Origin: Pseudomonas cichorii
GTDB lineage: Bacteria; Pseudomonadota; Gammaproteobacteria; Pseudomonadales; Pseudomonadaceae
DNA length: 64,000 bases
Direction: 5' to 3'
Assembly (NCBI RefSeq): GCF_018343775.1
Contig: NZ_CP074349.1
Coordinates: 4,268,001 to 4,332,000, forward strand
Shown here piece after piece: positions 1 to 9,611 of the stretch. Under the pieces are notes generated by a model, which made no database searches, was not told the origin of the DNA, and saw nothing but the letters and a program-made list of their open reading frames with translations. The number at the start of each line of letters is the position of its first letter. The first letter of the stretch is position 1. The position numbers were made by a program, and so were the translations under genes.

Positions 1-120
1 CTGGGTACTGGCTTCCTGCGCCAGAACCGATTCGCCCGCCAGCCCGATCATCAGCAAGCCACTCAACCATGACTGCCTTTGCACACTGCCACTCTGTAAC
101 GCTGCACGCTGATGAGTCAT
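1..120 (-). CDS. Exported protein, N-terminal fragment cut by the window edge
   Basis: Forty codons read leftwards from an ATG at 120 and run off the window. The residues visible are a short polar start, a hydrophobic stretch (WLSGLLMIGLAGESVLA) and a plausible signal-peptidase site before QEAS, so this is a Sec-exported envelope or periplasmic protein. It lies 121 bp downstream of ridA on the same strand and could be the last gene of the amine/amino-acid cluster. A second ATG at 127 opens another frame without a signal peptide, which I consider less likely. The family cannot be told from this fragment. Confidence 0.5.
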   Translation of the reverse strand, partial: MTHQRAALQSGSVQRQSWLSGLLMIGLAGESVLAQEASTQ

Positions 121-241
121 CGTTCATCCTTGTCGGCATTTCGCAGGCACGCAAAGCCCCGCCAGGGTTTGAGCGCTACGCGCCCGAACCCCGGTATCCG
201 ATGTGTTGGGTTTGAAAAAATCCGGGAAAAAGCGTGAAGCC

Positions 242-676
242 TTACGCTGTTCTGGCAGCGATGGCCTCGATTTCCACCAGAGCGCCCGGCAATGGCAGGG
301 CGACGACTTGCAGCGCAGTGCGCGCCGGTTTGTTGGGCTGTTCAGCCGTGCCGAAAAACTGCGTGTAGCCCGCCTGCAAACCGGCGAAATCCAGCTTGCC
401 GCCGGTTTCCTCAGCGCCCACCAGAAACACCCGCAATTGCACGATATCGCCCAGATCCAGGTCCTGTTGCCGGAGGATATTGCGGATCTTGTTAAACACC
501 GAAACGGTCTGGGTTTCGGTATTGCCGAACGCTGCCGGCGTGCCCTTGGGGGCTTGCGGGTCGGCGACATCCGGCAAGGTGCCGCTGACGAATATCAGGC
601 TGGCCGATGCCGGAACGGTCACAGTCTGCGAGATGGGAAAGTCACCGACACTGGTGCGTTTGATCTGGTCGCTCAT
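242..676 (-). CDS. RidA family protein (2-iminobutanoate/2-iminopropanoate deaminase-like)
   Basis: A 144-residue cytosolic protein of the YjgF/YER057c/UK114 fold. RidA proteins hydrolyse reactive enamine/imine intermediates to keto acids and ammonia. Family landmarks seen are VSGTLPDV near residue 30, the QDLDLGDIVQLRVFLVG strand-helix region, the conserved arginine in PART near residue 120, and the closing LPLPGALVEIEAIA strand. An AAGGAG ribosome site sits 8 nt before the ATG at 676. It starts 24 nt after the amine oxidase stop on the same strand. That oxidase should generate imines, so a dedicated RidA partner is a sensible inference. It may belong to the Rid2-7 subgroups rather than archetypal RidA, so no symbol is given. 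Confidence 0.85.
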   Translation of the reverse strand: MSDQIKRTSVGDFPISQTVTVPASASLIFVSGTLPDVADPQAPKGTPAAFGNTETQTVSVFNKIRNILRQQDLDLGDIVQLRVFLVGAEETGGKLDFAGLQAGYTQFFGTAEQPNKPARTALQVVALPLPGALVEIEAIAARTA

Positions 677-700
677 GGTTGTTGCTCCTTCAATGGATAG

Positions 701-2281
701 TCATGCGTCGATAGCGGCTTTCTGTCGCTGCTGGATAACCCGTTCGCCCAATTGCGCCACCACATGGCGTGCCGAGTTGGCTGCCGATTCCTGCCAGATG
801 CCAACCCCGCTTTGCACAAGCCCGTCGCCTGCGAAATACACCCGGCCATGGGCCTCTTCCAGCAAGGCGCTGGCCCGGGCCGGAAACAGTTCGCGCTGCA
901 ACCACGGGCCTTCGCTGTAGGGGATCTGCTCCCAGGACACTGCCAGTGGATTGCGCAACTGCTGCGAATAACCGGGGTGAAGTAATTCCACCGCTTCACG
1001 GGAGGTCGCAAACTGGGTGTCGAGAGGCTGGGTGCCGAAAGTATCGGCCCCCTCGCCCGTGACGTAGCCGGCCACCAGCAGACCCTCGCGGGTATTGAGG
1101 TCATTGCTGGGATACCAGAGCAGTCGCGCTGGATGCTCGACCCAGGAAATCCCGCCATAGGTGCGGTACTCGCTTTCCCAGAAGCGCGGTGACTGCCAGG
1201 CCACCTTGGTTGCGTGGCCATTGTGAGTGCTGAGCAGCGCGGCCTTGACCGGATCACTGAAATCCGTGTCGAGCCTGGCTAGCAGTGGCAGCGGCAAGGT
1301 GGATACCAGATAGTCGGCACGTACTACTTGCTCACGGCCGCTGTGCTGATCGTGATAAGTGACCGCCACACCGTCCTCAAGCTGGCGGATGCGACGCACC
1401 TGTGCGCCCAGTTGCACCTGATCGGTCAGGCGACTGTAGAACGCGTCAGTGATGCGATCCATGCCGCCCACCGGCTGAAACATAGTGGCCGAGAACTCGG
1501 GAAACTCGGAATGCAGTAACGCGCCCCACAGCTCGGGATGCAGCAGTCGATCCAGCGTTACCGGTGCCAGACTCCCCGGCAAGGCACCCGGATGGCTGGG
1601 TGAGTCCTGATGGCCGGAGCGAATGCTGCCTTCGTAGGCCAGTTCCTGAGACAGGTCGCCATAGACCTGCAAAAACGCCAGCAGACGGGTTCGTTCTTCA
1701 GCGCTCAAGACATCGTCCAGTGCATCACGCTGCACCGCCTTGGCCAGCAATCCGGACAGATGCCCGCGAGCATCGTTGAGCGCCTGCCCTACCGTGAAAG
1801 CAGGCCGCTCCAGATCAGGACGCACTTGCGCGCCATGACTGGTGTTGACCAGCACTTCCAGAGGCACCCCCAGTTCGCTGCAATAGTCGAGCAAGGTCCG
1901 GTGCTGACTCGGAATCCGCGCAGGCCCGGCATTGAAATACAGCCCCTGATCGAACTGTGCGGTTTGCGTGCGGCCATCGAGGTAATCGACCTTATCGCCG
2001 TTGCGCAGGGTCCAGGTGCGGCCACCCACGCGGTTGCGGGCCTCCAGCACTTGCACCTTGAACCCGGCGCGAGTCAGTTCCAGCGCCGTGACCAGCCCGG
2101 CGATCCCGGCACCCAGTACCAGCACGCTTGCACCCTGCCCCGTATCGGCTTTCAGCTTCAAGGGTTGTGGCCGCCGATGCGACGAAGGCCCCAGCCCCAG
2201 CGCCGCCAGCGCACCCTTGACCGCTTGCTCGCCACCTACTGCCGCAATGCTCGAAAGCGCTTCACGTCGTGTCAGTCCCAT
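701..2281 (-). CDS. FAD-dependent amine oxidase (flavin monoamine oxidase family)
   Basis: About 526 residues. The N-terminus ([14 protein letters not shown]) resembles a twin-arginine signal, suggesting a cofactor-loaded exported or membrane-anchored enzyme. The Rossmann FAD motif GAGIAG is at residues 57-62, followed by E80 for the ribose and the RVGGRT element at 84-89. The C-terminal [10 protein letters not shown] block is the second FAD-contact region of monoamine and L-amino acid oxidases. The family oxidises amines or amino acids to imines with O2, giving H2O2. I chose the ATG at 2281 because GGAGG lies 8 nt before it; an ATG two codons upstream is only 2 nt from that site. It is flanked by an ABC binding protein (22 nt gap) and ridA. 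The substrate is unknown. Confidence 0.85.
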   Translation of the reverse strand: MGLTRREALSSIAAVGGEQAVKGALAALGLGPSSHRRPQPLKLKADTGQGASVLVLGAGIAGLVTALELTRAGFKVQVLEARNRVGGRTWTLRNGDKVDYLDGRTQTAQFDQGLYFNAGPARIPSQHRTLLDYCSELGVPLEVLVNTSHGAQVRPDLERPAFTVGQALNDARGHLSGLLAKAVQRDALDDVLSAEERTRLLAFLQVYGDLSQELAYEGSIRSGHQDSPSHPGALPGSLAPVTLDRLLHPELWGALLHSEFPEFSATMFQPVGGMDRITDAFYSRLTDQVQLGAQVRRIRQLEDGVAVTYHDQHSGREQVVRADYLVSTLPLPLLARLDTDFSDPVKAALLSTHNGHATKVAWQSPRFWESEYRTYGGISWVEHPARLLWYPSNDLNTREGLLVAGYVTGEGADTFGTQPLDTQFATSREAVELLHPGYSQQLRNPLAVSWEQIPYSEGPWLQRELFPARASALLEEAHGRVYFAGDGLVQSGVGIWQESAANSARHVVAQLGERVIQQRQKAAIDA

Positions 2282-2303
2282 GCTCATGTCCTCCCTGAAT
2301 GAC

Positions 2304-3251
2304 TCAATCCGGCAAACCTGGCGGGTTGATTTCCGATTGATCGATGCGCTCCACATCCAGCCCCCAGCGCTTGAGCACCTGATCGTATTGCCCACCGGCA
2401 ATCACGCCCTGAAGCGCAGTGTGGATCGGCTTGACCAGGCCGTTGTCCTTGCGCGTGGTCACTGCGATATCGGCGCGACGCGGCCAGCCACCGTTGACGA
2501 TGCCCACCAGACGGATGCCATTGGTCAAGGCCTGGGAATAGGCCGACAGCGCATTGGGACCAAAGGTGGCATCGACGCGCCCCGATTGAACGGCCAGTTG
2601 CGCAGCCGCCACGTCGTCGTAGTACTGCAACAAGGCGGGCTTGATCCCGGCCTTCTCGTTTTCTTCGTTCCAGGCCAGCAGGACTTTCTCCTGATTGGTG
2701 CCGGAGCCGACGATGATCTTCAGCCCGGCAATGTCGCTGGCCTGCTTGATGGAAGTAATCTTGCTGTTGGCCTTCACATAGAAGCCCAGCACGTCCTGCC
2801 GATAGGTTGCGAAATCAAAGCGCTTCTTGCGGGCCTCGGTCACGGTCACGTTGCTGATCACCGCATCGTATTTGCCCGAGCTGACGCCCAGCGGCCAGTC
2901 TTCCCAACTGGCCTGTACCACATTGAGTTGCAGGCCAAGGCTGTCGGCCACCAGTTGCGCGGTGTCGGCTTCGCTGCCGATGGTGGTCTTGTCGTCGGAG
3001 GCCAGCAGCGCCAGGGGCGGCCCGGCAGTTCCGGAGACGGCAACCGTGAATTTGCCCGGCTGGGCGAACTTGAAGCCCTGTGGAATCTGCGCAATGGCTT
3101 CCTCGTTGCGTGGCGCGCGGATGCGCTGCTGGTCAGGGCTCAGATTGATCTTTTGCACGGTCGGCGGCGTAGCACGTTCAGCGGCCAACACAGGTTGAGC
3201 CAGGCCGATGGCTATCGTCAGCAGCGCCAGGCGCGTGGTATGTGCAAGCAT
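2304..3251 (-). CDS. Periplasmic substrate-binding protein of a polar amino-acid-type ABC transporter
   Basis: A 315-residue protein with a clear signal peptide ([16 protein letters not shown], cut before AER). The body is the SBP_bac_3 (cluster 3) fold: [20 protein letters not shown] at the start of lobe 1, [23 protein letters not shown], the hinge [10 protein letters not shown], and the closing [12 protein letters not shown]. It should capture a small amine or amino-acid-like ligand and deliver it to the permease and ATPase encoded just upstream. AAGGAG lies before the ATG at 3251. It is co-directional with the oxidase and ridA, which suggests that the imported ligand feeds the oxidase. Ligand specificity cannot be read from the sequence. 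Confidence 0.9.
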   Translation of the reverse strand: MLAHTTRLALLTIAIGLAQPVLAAERATPPTVQKINLSPDQQRIRAPRNEEAIAQIPQGFKFAQPGKFTVAVSGTAGPPLALLASDDKTTIGSEADTAQLVADSLGLQLNVVQASWEDWPLGVSSGKYDAVISNVTVTEARKKRFDFATYRQDVLGFYVKANSKITSIKQASDIAGLKIIVGSGTNQEKVLLAWNEENEKAGIKPALLQYYDDVAAAQLAVQSGRVDATFGPNALSAYSQALTNGIRLVGIVNGGWPRRADIAVTTRKDNGLVKPIHTALQGVIAGGQYDQVLKRWGLDVERIDQSEINPPGLPD

Positions 3252-3281
3252 GCGAAGTCACTCCTTTAACACTCGAAATAT

Positions 3282-4067
3282 TCACAACACCTTGCCCAGA
3301 AAGGCGATGGTGCGAGGATGGCGGGGTTGGCGAAATATCTGTTCGGGAGGTCCTTCTTCGATCAATTGGCCCTCGCAGAGAAACACCACATGGTCGGCCA
3401 CTTCTTTGGCAAAGCCGATTTCGTGGGTCACGACCACCAGGGTCACGCCCAATCGGGTCAGGCCTTTGATAACGTCCAGCACTTCACCCACCAGCTCCGG
3501 GTCCAGCGCGGAAGTCGGCTCATCGAACAGCAGCACTTTGGGATCGAGCGCCAGGGCACGGGCGATGGCTACACGCTGCTGTTGACCACCGGAAAGCTGC
3601 CGTGGATAAGCGTCGGCCTTGTCTTGCAGGCCTACCTTGCCCAGCAGCTCCAGTGCCCGGTCGCGGGCCTCGGATTTGCTCCAGCGCTTGTGGGCCAGAG
3701 GGGCTTCGGCGATGTTTTCCCAGGCAGTGAGGTGCGGGAACAGATTGAAGTTCTGGAACACGAAACCCACGTCGATGCGACGCTTGAGAATCTCGCTTTC
3801 CTTGAGTTCATAGAGCAGATCGCCCTTGCGCCGATAGCCGACATACTCACCGTCGATGGTGATGTGCCCGCTGTCGATTTTCTCCAGATGATTGATGGTC
3901 CTGAGCAAGGTCGACTTGCCGGAACCGGAAGGCCCGAGAATCACCGTGACCTTGCCCGGCTCGATGGTCAGGTCGATATTCTTGAGCACTTCCTGATTGC
4001 CGAAACGCTTGCCCACGTTCTGTATCTGGATGCGACCGGCGCGTACCGCCATTGCAGACTCAGCCAT
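3282..4067 (-). CDS. ABC transporter ATP-binding protein, polar amino acid type
   Basis: About 261 residues of the GlnQ/HisP type. Walker A is GPSGSGKST, the Q-loop is [13 protein letters not shown], the signature is [15 protein letters not shown], Walker B is [14 protein letters not shown], and the H-loop is VVTHE. It energises the adjacent permease at the inner membrane. I take the ATG at 4067 (AAGGAG 7 nt upstream) over a longer frame reaching 4142. This start overlaps the end of the permease gene by 8 bp, typical of translational coupling. It retains a 10-12 residue extension before the conserved [11 protein letters not shown] strand. The binding protein gene follows after 30 nt. Confidence 0.93.
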   Translation of the reverse strand: MAESAMAVRAGRIQIQNVGKRFGNQEVLKNIDLTIEPGKVTVILGPSGSGKSTLLRTINHLEKIDSGHITIDGEYVGYRRKGDLLYELKESEILKRRIDVGFVFQNFNLFPHLTAWENIAEAPLAHKRWSKSEARDRALELLGKVGLQDKADAYPRQLSGGQQQRVAIARALALDPKVLLFDEPTSALDPELVGEVLDVIKGLTRLGVTLVVVTHEIGFAKEVADHVVFLCEGQLIEEGPPEQIFRQPRHPRTIAFLGKVL

Positions 4068-5031
4068 GGGTCTTCTCCTTGAACCAGTGACGCAGGCGTT
4101 GCAAGGGAGTCGGCGGCAGGACACGCGCCGTACCCCGGGCAAAATGGCGCTCGATGTAGTACTGGGCGCAGGTCAGTAACGTGGTGATGATCAGGTACCA
4201 GACCGTGGCGACAATCAGCAGCGGAATCACGGCCTGTGTGCGGTTGTAGATCACCTGCACGGTGTAGAACAGGTCCGGCAGGGCCAGTACGTAAACGATG
4301 GAAGTCCCCTTGACCAAGCCGATGATTTCGTTGAAGCCCGAAGGCAGGATCGAACGCAGGGCCTGGGGCAGGATGATGCGGAAAATCCGACGCTGCGCTG
4401 GCAAGCCCAGTGCTGCGGCCGCTTCGTGCTGACCGTTATCGACGCTGATGATCCCGCCACGGATGATTTCCGCGGTATAGGCCGCCTGCATCAGGCTCAG
4501 ACCCAGCACCGCCACGGTGAACTGGCTCAACACATCGACTGTGGACCACTCCGCCAGCACGATTTCGGTGAACGGCACGCGCAGTACGATGTGATCGTAG
4601 AGGTAGGCAAAGTTGTAGAGGATGATCAGCACCAGCAAGGCTGGCATCGAACGGAAAAACCAGATGTAGCCCCAGGCCAGTGACGCCAGCAGCGGCGACT
4701 TCGACAGGCGCGCCAGTGCCAGCGCAGTCCCGAGCAGGATACTGAACACCGTGCTCAGAACCGTGAGCAGCAAGGTCTGCCCCAGGCCGCGCAACACCGA
4801 CGGCGAGAAGAACCACTTGGCAAACACATCCCATTCCCAGCGCGGGTTGGTGGCCAGCGAATGGACGATGCCAAACAACACCAGTGCAGCAAAGACAGAG
4901 CCTACCCAACGCCATGGATGACGGGCCGGGACAATCTGCAATGTTCTGGCAGGCGTCGCAGCCTGAGCCTCGGGCACCTTGTAGTGAGTCTCCTCGCTTC
5001 GGAGGTCGAACGGTTTGGCGACAATGGGCAT
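4060..5031 (-). CDS. ABC transporter permease, HisM/GlnP-type
   Basis: A 323-residue inner-membrane protein. It has a cytosolic N-terminal tail of about 45 residues, a first helix ([18 protein letters not shown]), then the BPD_transp_1 domain starting at [16 protein letters not shown]. The EAA loop that docks on the ATPase is seen as [27 protein letters not shown]. As a single permease gene it probably acts as a homodimer. GAGGAA precedes the ATG at 5031. Its 3' end overlaps the ATPase start. The gene lies 80 bp downstream of the TonB-dependent receptor, so outer- and inner-membrane uptake steps are encoded together. Confidence 0.92.
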   Translation of the reverse strand: MPIVAKPFDLRSEETHYKVPEAQAATPARTLQIVPARHPWRWVGSVFAALVLFGIVHSLATNPRWEWDVFAKWFFSPSVLRGLGQTLLLTVLSTVFSILLGTALALARLSKSPLLASLAWGYIWFFRSMPALLVLIILYNFAYLYDHIVLRVPFTEIVLAEWSTVDVLSQFTVAVLGLSLMQAAYTAEIIRGGIISVDNGQHEAAAALGLPAQRRIFRIILPQALRSILPSGFNEIIGLVKGTSIVYVLALPDLFYTVQVIYNRTQAVIPLLIVATVWYLIITTLLTCAQYYIERHFARGTARVLPPTPLQRLRHWFKEKTHG

Positions 5032-5111
5032 CTCAGGTTCCTCGCACGCAATGACACGTGATCGCGTCTTGTTAATATCGAACAGCTTGGGCGCATGGAC
5101 TGCGCGCTCAC

Positions 5112-7517
5112 TTAAAAGGCATACGTCAGACGGGTGTAGTAATAGCCACCGGTAAATCCGAAGGGCGAGTAAGTGCCGTAGCTACTGGTCATGGTGTTGC
5201 TGGGGATGCCCTGCTTCTTGGGGTAGACGTCGAACAGGTTCTTGGCACCCACGGCGATGTTCAGGTCTTTGGTGAGGGTGTAGCCGACGTCCAGATCGGT
5301 GATCCATTTGGCGGCGTAGATGCGATCCAGGGATCGGTCGGTGGAATCGTTGACTTCCTTGTAGGAGCCATAGCGGGTCAGGGCCACATTGATGTTGAAC
5401 TTGTCGATGCTCCAGTCGCCGCCCAGGATCAGCTTGGTCTTGGGCTGAATACCGGTCACATCGTTGCGGGCTTCACGGTCCATCAAGTCATAGGAAGTAC
5501 CCAGAATGGTGGTGGAAGCCTTGTAGCTGAGGATTTCGGTCTGGTTCCAGTTGAACGCCGCGGTCCACTTCACCGAACCGAACGCGCCCAGGTCCTGGCG
5601 GTAGTTACCGACCACATCCACACCTTTGGTCCGGGTGTCGGCACCGTTGATGAAGTACTGGCCGCCGGAGGTCGAATTGATGCCGTTATCCAACAGCACT
5701 TGCGTGACTTCACTGCCCAGCAGCGTGCCGGTCAGGGTGATGCGGTCGCGAATGTTGATCACATAAGCATCGGTGGTGAGGCTCAGGCGATCGGTCGGCG
5801 TCAGGGTGAAGCCCAGGCTGAAGTTGGTGGAACGTTCAGGCTTGAGGTCTTCGGCCCCCAAGGCTCTGGCCGCGTCCGAGGCGACCGGCAGCACACCGAA
5901 GTTGATGGACTGATAGACGCCATTCACAACGCCATACGTGGTCGAGCGGGCACTGAACAGGCTATTGGCCAACGAAGGTGCCCGGAAACCGTTGCTCACC
6001 GTCGCACGCACGGCAAACTCGGGGGTGAAGTCATAACGGGTTGTCAGCTTGCCACTGCGGGTCGCGCCCACGCCCTGGTTGTAGTGCTCATAACGCAACG
6101 CCGTGCCCAGATACCACTGTGGTATCGGGTTGAAACCGACGTCGACATAACTGGCGACGCTGTTGCGGGTGGCGCTGCTGGCTTCGTCGGGAGAAATACC
6201 GTTGGTGACCTGCGCGCCGGAAGAGGCGCAATTACCCGGCGCAACGCAATAGCCACCGTTGGCATAGGAAGCCCAGTCACCTTCCTGGACCTCATACCCA
6301 TCGCGTCGATGCTCGAAGCCGTAAGACAGATCCAGAGGTTTTTGCAGGCCGATATCAAAACCGCGCTTGAAATCCAGATTGGTGGTCAGTTCGGTGGCAA
6401 TCCAGGTGCCGGACGTAAAGTTGTTGGGCGTTGCCTCGCCCAGGGACGGGTTCTGGTTACGCTCGGTGCCCTGCTCGGCCTCGTTGCGGCCATAAGTCGA
6501 AGACAAGTCCCAGTCCCACTCGCCGACCTGGCCCTTGGCACCAAATGCCGCCTGGAAGTCTTCTTCATCGATGTACCAGATCGGCACATACCCGCCGGGG
6601 TATCCGTTGGGGCCGGTGGTGATGGTGTTGGTGATGGTCGGTAAACGAAAGTTCTGGCCCTGCTCGGCCTTGCGACGCGAATAAGTAGTGAACGAATAAA
6701 GGCTGAGGTCATCACTGACCGGCAATTCGGCGTTATAGCCCAGGGTCAGCAGGTTGATCTTCGGTGTGCCGTAGCCGCCATAAGTGGACTTGCCTGCCAG
6801 ATCCAGCGCCTGGTCGTAGGTGTAGCCGTTGGCACTGGCCTTGTTGTCATCGTTCTGGCTGCGCGCATCGAGCGCCAGTTGTACGATGCCGCCATCGCCG
6901 ATCTCGAAACCCTTGTTGAGGCTCTGCTGAACCGTCTGCTTCTTGCCGTCATAACCGATACCGGCGTTGGTCACGAAAGTGCCGCTGGTATCAGCCTTGA
7001 GGATGATATTGATCACCCCCGCGATGGCGTCGGAACCATATTGAGCGGCAGCCCCGTCGCGCAGCACTTCGACATGATCGATGGCGCTGATGGGAATGAA
7101 ATCCAGGTCGGCAGGTGCCGCGCCGGTATTGATACCGTTGATATTCAAGGTCGCACTGGTGTGGCGGCGCTTGCCATTGACCAGCACCAACACTTCGGCG
7201 GCACTCAGGCCGCGCAAATTCGGCGCACGGGCCATGCCGCTGGCGTCCCAGCCGGTTTTTTCCGGCAGGGTCAGGGATGGAATCACCGCACTCAAGGCTT
7301 CCATCAGGCCTGGCTTGCCGGTGCTTTGCAGTTGTCTGGCGCTGACCACATCGATCGGCACCGGGCTGCTGGTGACCGTGCGCTGCTCGGCACCACGGTT
7401 ACCGGTCACCACAACGGTAGACAGGGTATCGCTGCTATTGGACGCCGTTTCCTGAGCCTGAACCGCTCCGGCCAACAACATACCGCCCACGGCCAGAGCC
7501 AATGGATTAAAACCCAT
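5112..7517 (-). CDS. TonB-dependent outer-membrane receptor
   Basis: About 801 residues. The signal peptide MGFNPLALAVGGMLLAGAVQA is followed by the plug domain (residues ~45-180) with VEVLRDGAAAQYGSDAIAGVINI, then a 22-strand barrel ending in aromatic YYYTRLTYAF, as needed for BAM recognition. There is no N-terminal signalling domain, so no FecR/sigma coupling is expected. The start is set at the ATG of 7517 because it gives a clean signal peptide; the frame extends upstream without another good start. No convincing Fur box was seen upstream, and the neighbours are amine/amino-acid genes, so a non-siderophore ligand is plausible. The ligand is unknown. Confidence 0.9.
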   Translation of the reverse strand: MGFNPLALAVGGMLLAGAVQAQETASNSSDTLSTVVVTGNRGAEQRTVTSSPVPIDVVSARQLQSTGKPGLMEALSAVIPSLTLPEKTGWDASGMARAPNLRGLSAAEVLVLVNGKRRHTSATLNINGINTGAAPADLDFIPISAIDHVEVLRDGAAAQYGSDAIAGVINIILKADTSGTFVTNAGIGYDGKKQTVQQSLNKGFEIGDGGIVQLALDARSQNDDNKASANGYTYDQALDLAGKSTYGGYGTPKINLLTLGYNAELPVSDDLSLYSFTTYSRRKAEQGQNFRLPTITNTITTGPNGYPGGYVPIWYIDEEDFQAAFGAKGQVGEWDWDLSSTYGRNEAEQGTERNQNPSLGEATPNNFTSGTWIATELTTNLDFKRGFDIGLQKPLDLSYGFEHRRDGYEVQEGDWASYANGGYCVAPGNCASSGAQVTNGISPDEASSATRNSVASYVDVGFNPIPQWYLGTALRYEHYNQGVGATRSGKLTTRYDFTPEFAVRATVSNGFRAPSLANSLFSARSTTYGVVNGVYQSINFGVLPVASDAARALGAEDLKPERSTNFSLGFTLTPTDRLSLTTDAYVINIRDRITLTGTLLGSEVTQVLLDNGINSTSGGQYFINGADTRTKGVDVVGNYRQDLGAFGSVKWTAAFNWNQTEILSYKASTTILGTSYDLMDREARNDVTGIQPKTKLILGGDWSIDKFNINVALTRYGSYKEVNDSTDRSLDRIYAAKWITDLDVGYTLTKDLNIAVGAKNLFDVYPKKQGIPSNTMTSSYGTYSPFGFTGGYYYTRLTYAF

Positions 7518-8091
7518 GGCGCGCCTTGGCCCATGAACATCCTGTAAGACTCTCTGCACACCCACTCCAAAGGGCTGTCGTTGCAGCCCACTCATCCAGA
7601 TTGCGCGGTCGGGCACTCACGCCGTCATCGAGACAGCGCGCCGTGCATTTATTGGTTGATGCCTGCATCCGGTCCCGACGCCTGAAAACAGCCGGGACAA
7701 AACGAAAGCTAACGGTGCGCAGCTGGACGAGCTGGTGGCTGGAATACTGCAGAGCGCCTGTCAGCGACAGGACGAGAGAAACCCGGATAACGGGATTGAG
7801 CTGGCAACATACATCGAACTCCCTTCCAACGATCCTGCAACAGGGGTCAGTGGTGGATCACCCTGGCATGCCTTGCAAACTCAGGCTCCTGGCCTGTTTG
7901 CGCGATAGCATGCACGCAGAACCTTGATCACGATTGGTACCATCCGAGGTGAGGGGTAGGCTGTCGAAACCAAACATAACGGAATCAATGGCGCAGAAAA
8001 ACTTCTATTTCGCTATAAGCTAATATGATAAATATTGATTTTTTATTACGAACTTAATCCAAAAAATGAATATAAGCAGAACAGTATCGGC
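7518..8091. other. Intergenic region upstream of the TonB-receptor cluster
   Basis: No convincing full gene is seen; open frames here are GC-driven. The part near 8000-8050 is AT-rich and may hold the promoter of the leftward cluster. A 17-codon leader-like frame lies at 7761-7814 on the minus strand. Confidence 0.5.
7761..7814 (-). CDS. Possible 17-residue leader peptide upstream of the TonB receptor
   Basis: ATG at 7814 is preceded by GGAAGGGAG at good spacing and followed by 17 codons ending SSCR-stop. It lies about 240 nt before the receptor start on the same strand. The only support is the strong ribosome site in an otherwise gene-free leader, so this could be chance. Confidence 0.2.
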   Translation of the reverse strand: MYVASSIPLSGFLSSCR

Positions 8092-8198
8092 GTAGGAGCG
8101 AATTCATTCGCGAGACGACATTGAAGGCGATGTATTTTCGTGGGGTGTACCGGGCGGCATTAATGCAGGATTCTTCGCGAATGAATTCGCTTCCACAC
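8092..8198. repeat. REP doublet (REPIN-like) with GAGCGAATTCATTCGCGA core
   Basis: The REP-type motif at 8092-8114 (GTAGGAGCGAATTCATTCGC) recurs inverted at 8174-8198 (TCGCGAATGAATTCGCTTCC), with about 60 bp between. Such palindromic pairs are dispersed non-autonomous repeats in Pseudomonas. A single related copy is at 20451-20485. Confidence 0.85.
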
Positions 8199-8208
8199 CG
8201 CAGAAAGC

Positions 8209-8234
8209 AAAAAAGCGACCCTAAGGTCGCTTTT
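8209..8234 (-). terminator. Rho-independent terminator of the tRNA-Val/tRNA-Asp unit
   Basis: On the minus strand the order is AAAAGCGACC, a 4-nt loop, GGTCGC, then TTTTTT. It lies 40 nt beyond the 3' end of tRNA-Asp. Confidence 0.85.
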
Positions 8235-8274
8235 CTGGTTGCTTCAAGGAGTTCAAGGGCCTTGAAGCTGAATA

Positions 8275-8351
8275 TGGCGCAGCGGACGGGACTCGAACCC
8301 GCGACCCCCGGCGTGACAGGCCGGTATTCTAACCGACTGAACTACCGCTGC
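8275..8351 (-). tRNA. tRNA-Asp (GTC)
   Basis: Seventy-seven nucleotides including encoded CCA. The acceptor stem GCAGCGG pairs with CCGCTGC, the anticodon loop is CTGTCAC (anticodon GTC), and the T-arm is GGGTTCGAGTCCC. It is transcribed with tRNA-Val just upstream on the same strand. Confidence 0.97.
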
Positions 8352-8372
8352 GCGTAACACTAAGAGAGAGAT

Positions 8373-8448
8373 TGGTGGGTGATGACGGGATCGAACCGCC
8401 GACCCTCTGCTTGTAAGGCAGATGCTCTCCCAGCTGAGCTAATCACCC
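8373..8448 (-). tRNA. tRNA-Val (TAC)
   Basis: Seventy-six nucleotides with encoded CCA. The acceptor stem is GGGTGAT/ATCACCC, the anticodon loop is CTTACAA (anticodon TAC), and the T-arm is CGGTTCGATCCCG. It is 21 nt upstream of tRNA-Asp. Confidence 0.97.
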
Positions 8449-8609
8449 TTCACTCTCGGTGTGGCGCGCATTCTACGGAGCGACCCATACTCTGGCAAGC
8501 ACTTTTTTAAATAATTTTTATAATCCTTCCAAAGGCTTAGCGCAGGGTTGGCCCGGACGTCCGAGGAGCGAATAATGCCCTCCTTTGTATGGAAGGAGAG
8601 ATTCACCTC

Positions 8610-9530
8610 ATGTGGTTCAAAAACCTGCTTATCTATCGCCTGACCCAGGATGTACCTTTTGATGCCGAGGCGCTGGAAACTGCATTGGCGACCAAGCCGG
8701 CCCGCGCCTGTGCCAGCCAGGAGTTGACCACTTACGGTTTCGTCGCGCCGTTCGGCAAGGGCGAGGACGCGCCATTGGTACACGTCAGCCAGGACTTCCT
8801 GCTGATTGCTGCGCGCAAGGAAGAACGCATTCTGCCCGGCAGCGTGGTGCGTGACGCATTGAAGGAAAAGGTCGACGAGATCGAAGCCGAACAGATGCGC
8901 AAGGTCTACAAGAAGGAACGCGACCAGATCAAGGATGAAATCATCCAGGCCTTCCTGCCCCGCGCCTTTATCCGCCGCTCGGCTACCTTTGCCGCCATCG
9001 CGCCGAAACAGGGCCTGATCCTGGTCAACGCTTCCAGCCCGAAACGCGCCGAAGACCTGCTGTCGACCCTGCGCGAAGTCATCGGCTCGCTGCCGGTTCG
9101 TCCGCTGACCGTCAAGACCGCGCCAAGCGCAATCATGACCGACTGGGTCAAGACCCAGAAAGCCGCCGACAACTTCTTTGTTCTGGACGAGTGCGAACTG
9201 CGCGACACCCACGAAGATGGCGGGATCGTGCGTTGCAAGCGTCAGGACCTGACCAGCGATGAAATCCAGCTGCACCTGAACACTGGCAAGGTCGTGACCC
9301 AGCTTTCCCTGGCCTGGCAGGACAAGCTGTCGTTCGTGCTGGACGACAAGCTGGTGGTCAAGCGCCTGAAGTTCGAGGACCTGCTGCAGGATCAGGCAGA
9401 ACAGGACGGCGGCGACGAAGCCCTGGGCCAACTGGACGCCAGCTTCACCCTGATGATGCTGACCTTCGGCGAGTTCCTGCCCGAGCTGTTCGAGGCACTG
9501 GGCGGCGAAGAAATCCCGCAAGGGATCTGA
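8610..9530 (+). CDS. rdgC: Recombination-associated protein RdgC
   Basis: A 306-residue nucleoid-associated DNA-binding protein. RdgC forms a ring-shaped dimer on duplex DNA and restrains RecA. It is recognised from [11 protein letters not shown] at the start, the central [16 protein letters not shown] segment, and the C-terminal [16 protein letters not shown]. The family start is MWFKNL, so I use the ATG at 8610. An in-frame ATG seven codons earlier is unlikely because the AAGGAG site lies between the two. The spacing to the chosen ATG is a little long (11 nt). A strong terminator follows at 9558. Confidence 0.96.
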   Translation: MWFKNLLIYRLTQDVPFDAEALETALATKPARACASQELTTYGFVAPFGKGEDAPLVHVSQDFLLIAARKEERILPGSVVRDALKEKVDEIEAEQMRKVYKKERDQIKDEIIQAFLPRAFIRRSATFAAIAPKQGLILVNASSPKRAEDLLSTLREVIGSLPVRPLTVKTAPSAIMTDWVKTQKAADNFFVLDECELRDTHEDGGIVRCKRQDLTSDEIQLHLNTGKVVTQLSLAWQDKLSFVLDDKLVVKRLKFEDLLQDQAEQDGGDEALGQLDASFTLMMLTFGEFLPELFEALGGEEIPQGI

Positions 9531-9557
9531 TTCGTCCGGCTGGACTGCAACAGGACC

Positions 9558-9586
9558 GCGCCGCCTCTATAGGCGGCGCCTCTTTT
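9558..9586 (+). terminator. Rho-independent terminator after rdgC
   Basis: The stem GCGCCGCC / GGCGGCGC with a 6-nt loop is followed by CTCTTTT. Confidence 0.88.
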
Positions 9587-9611
9587 ATGGATACAGGAAA
9601 AGGAGCGAGCC

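Noticed and set aside
7526..7927. Plus-strand 133-codon frame in the leader of the TonB receptor
   Set aside because: No ribosome site and no domain; it partly overlaps the receptor's upstream frame.
7518..8091. Fur box upstream of the TonB-dependent receptor
   Set aside because: AT-rich stretches such as those near 8020-8050 do not form the GATAAT-type 19-bp palindrome.
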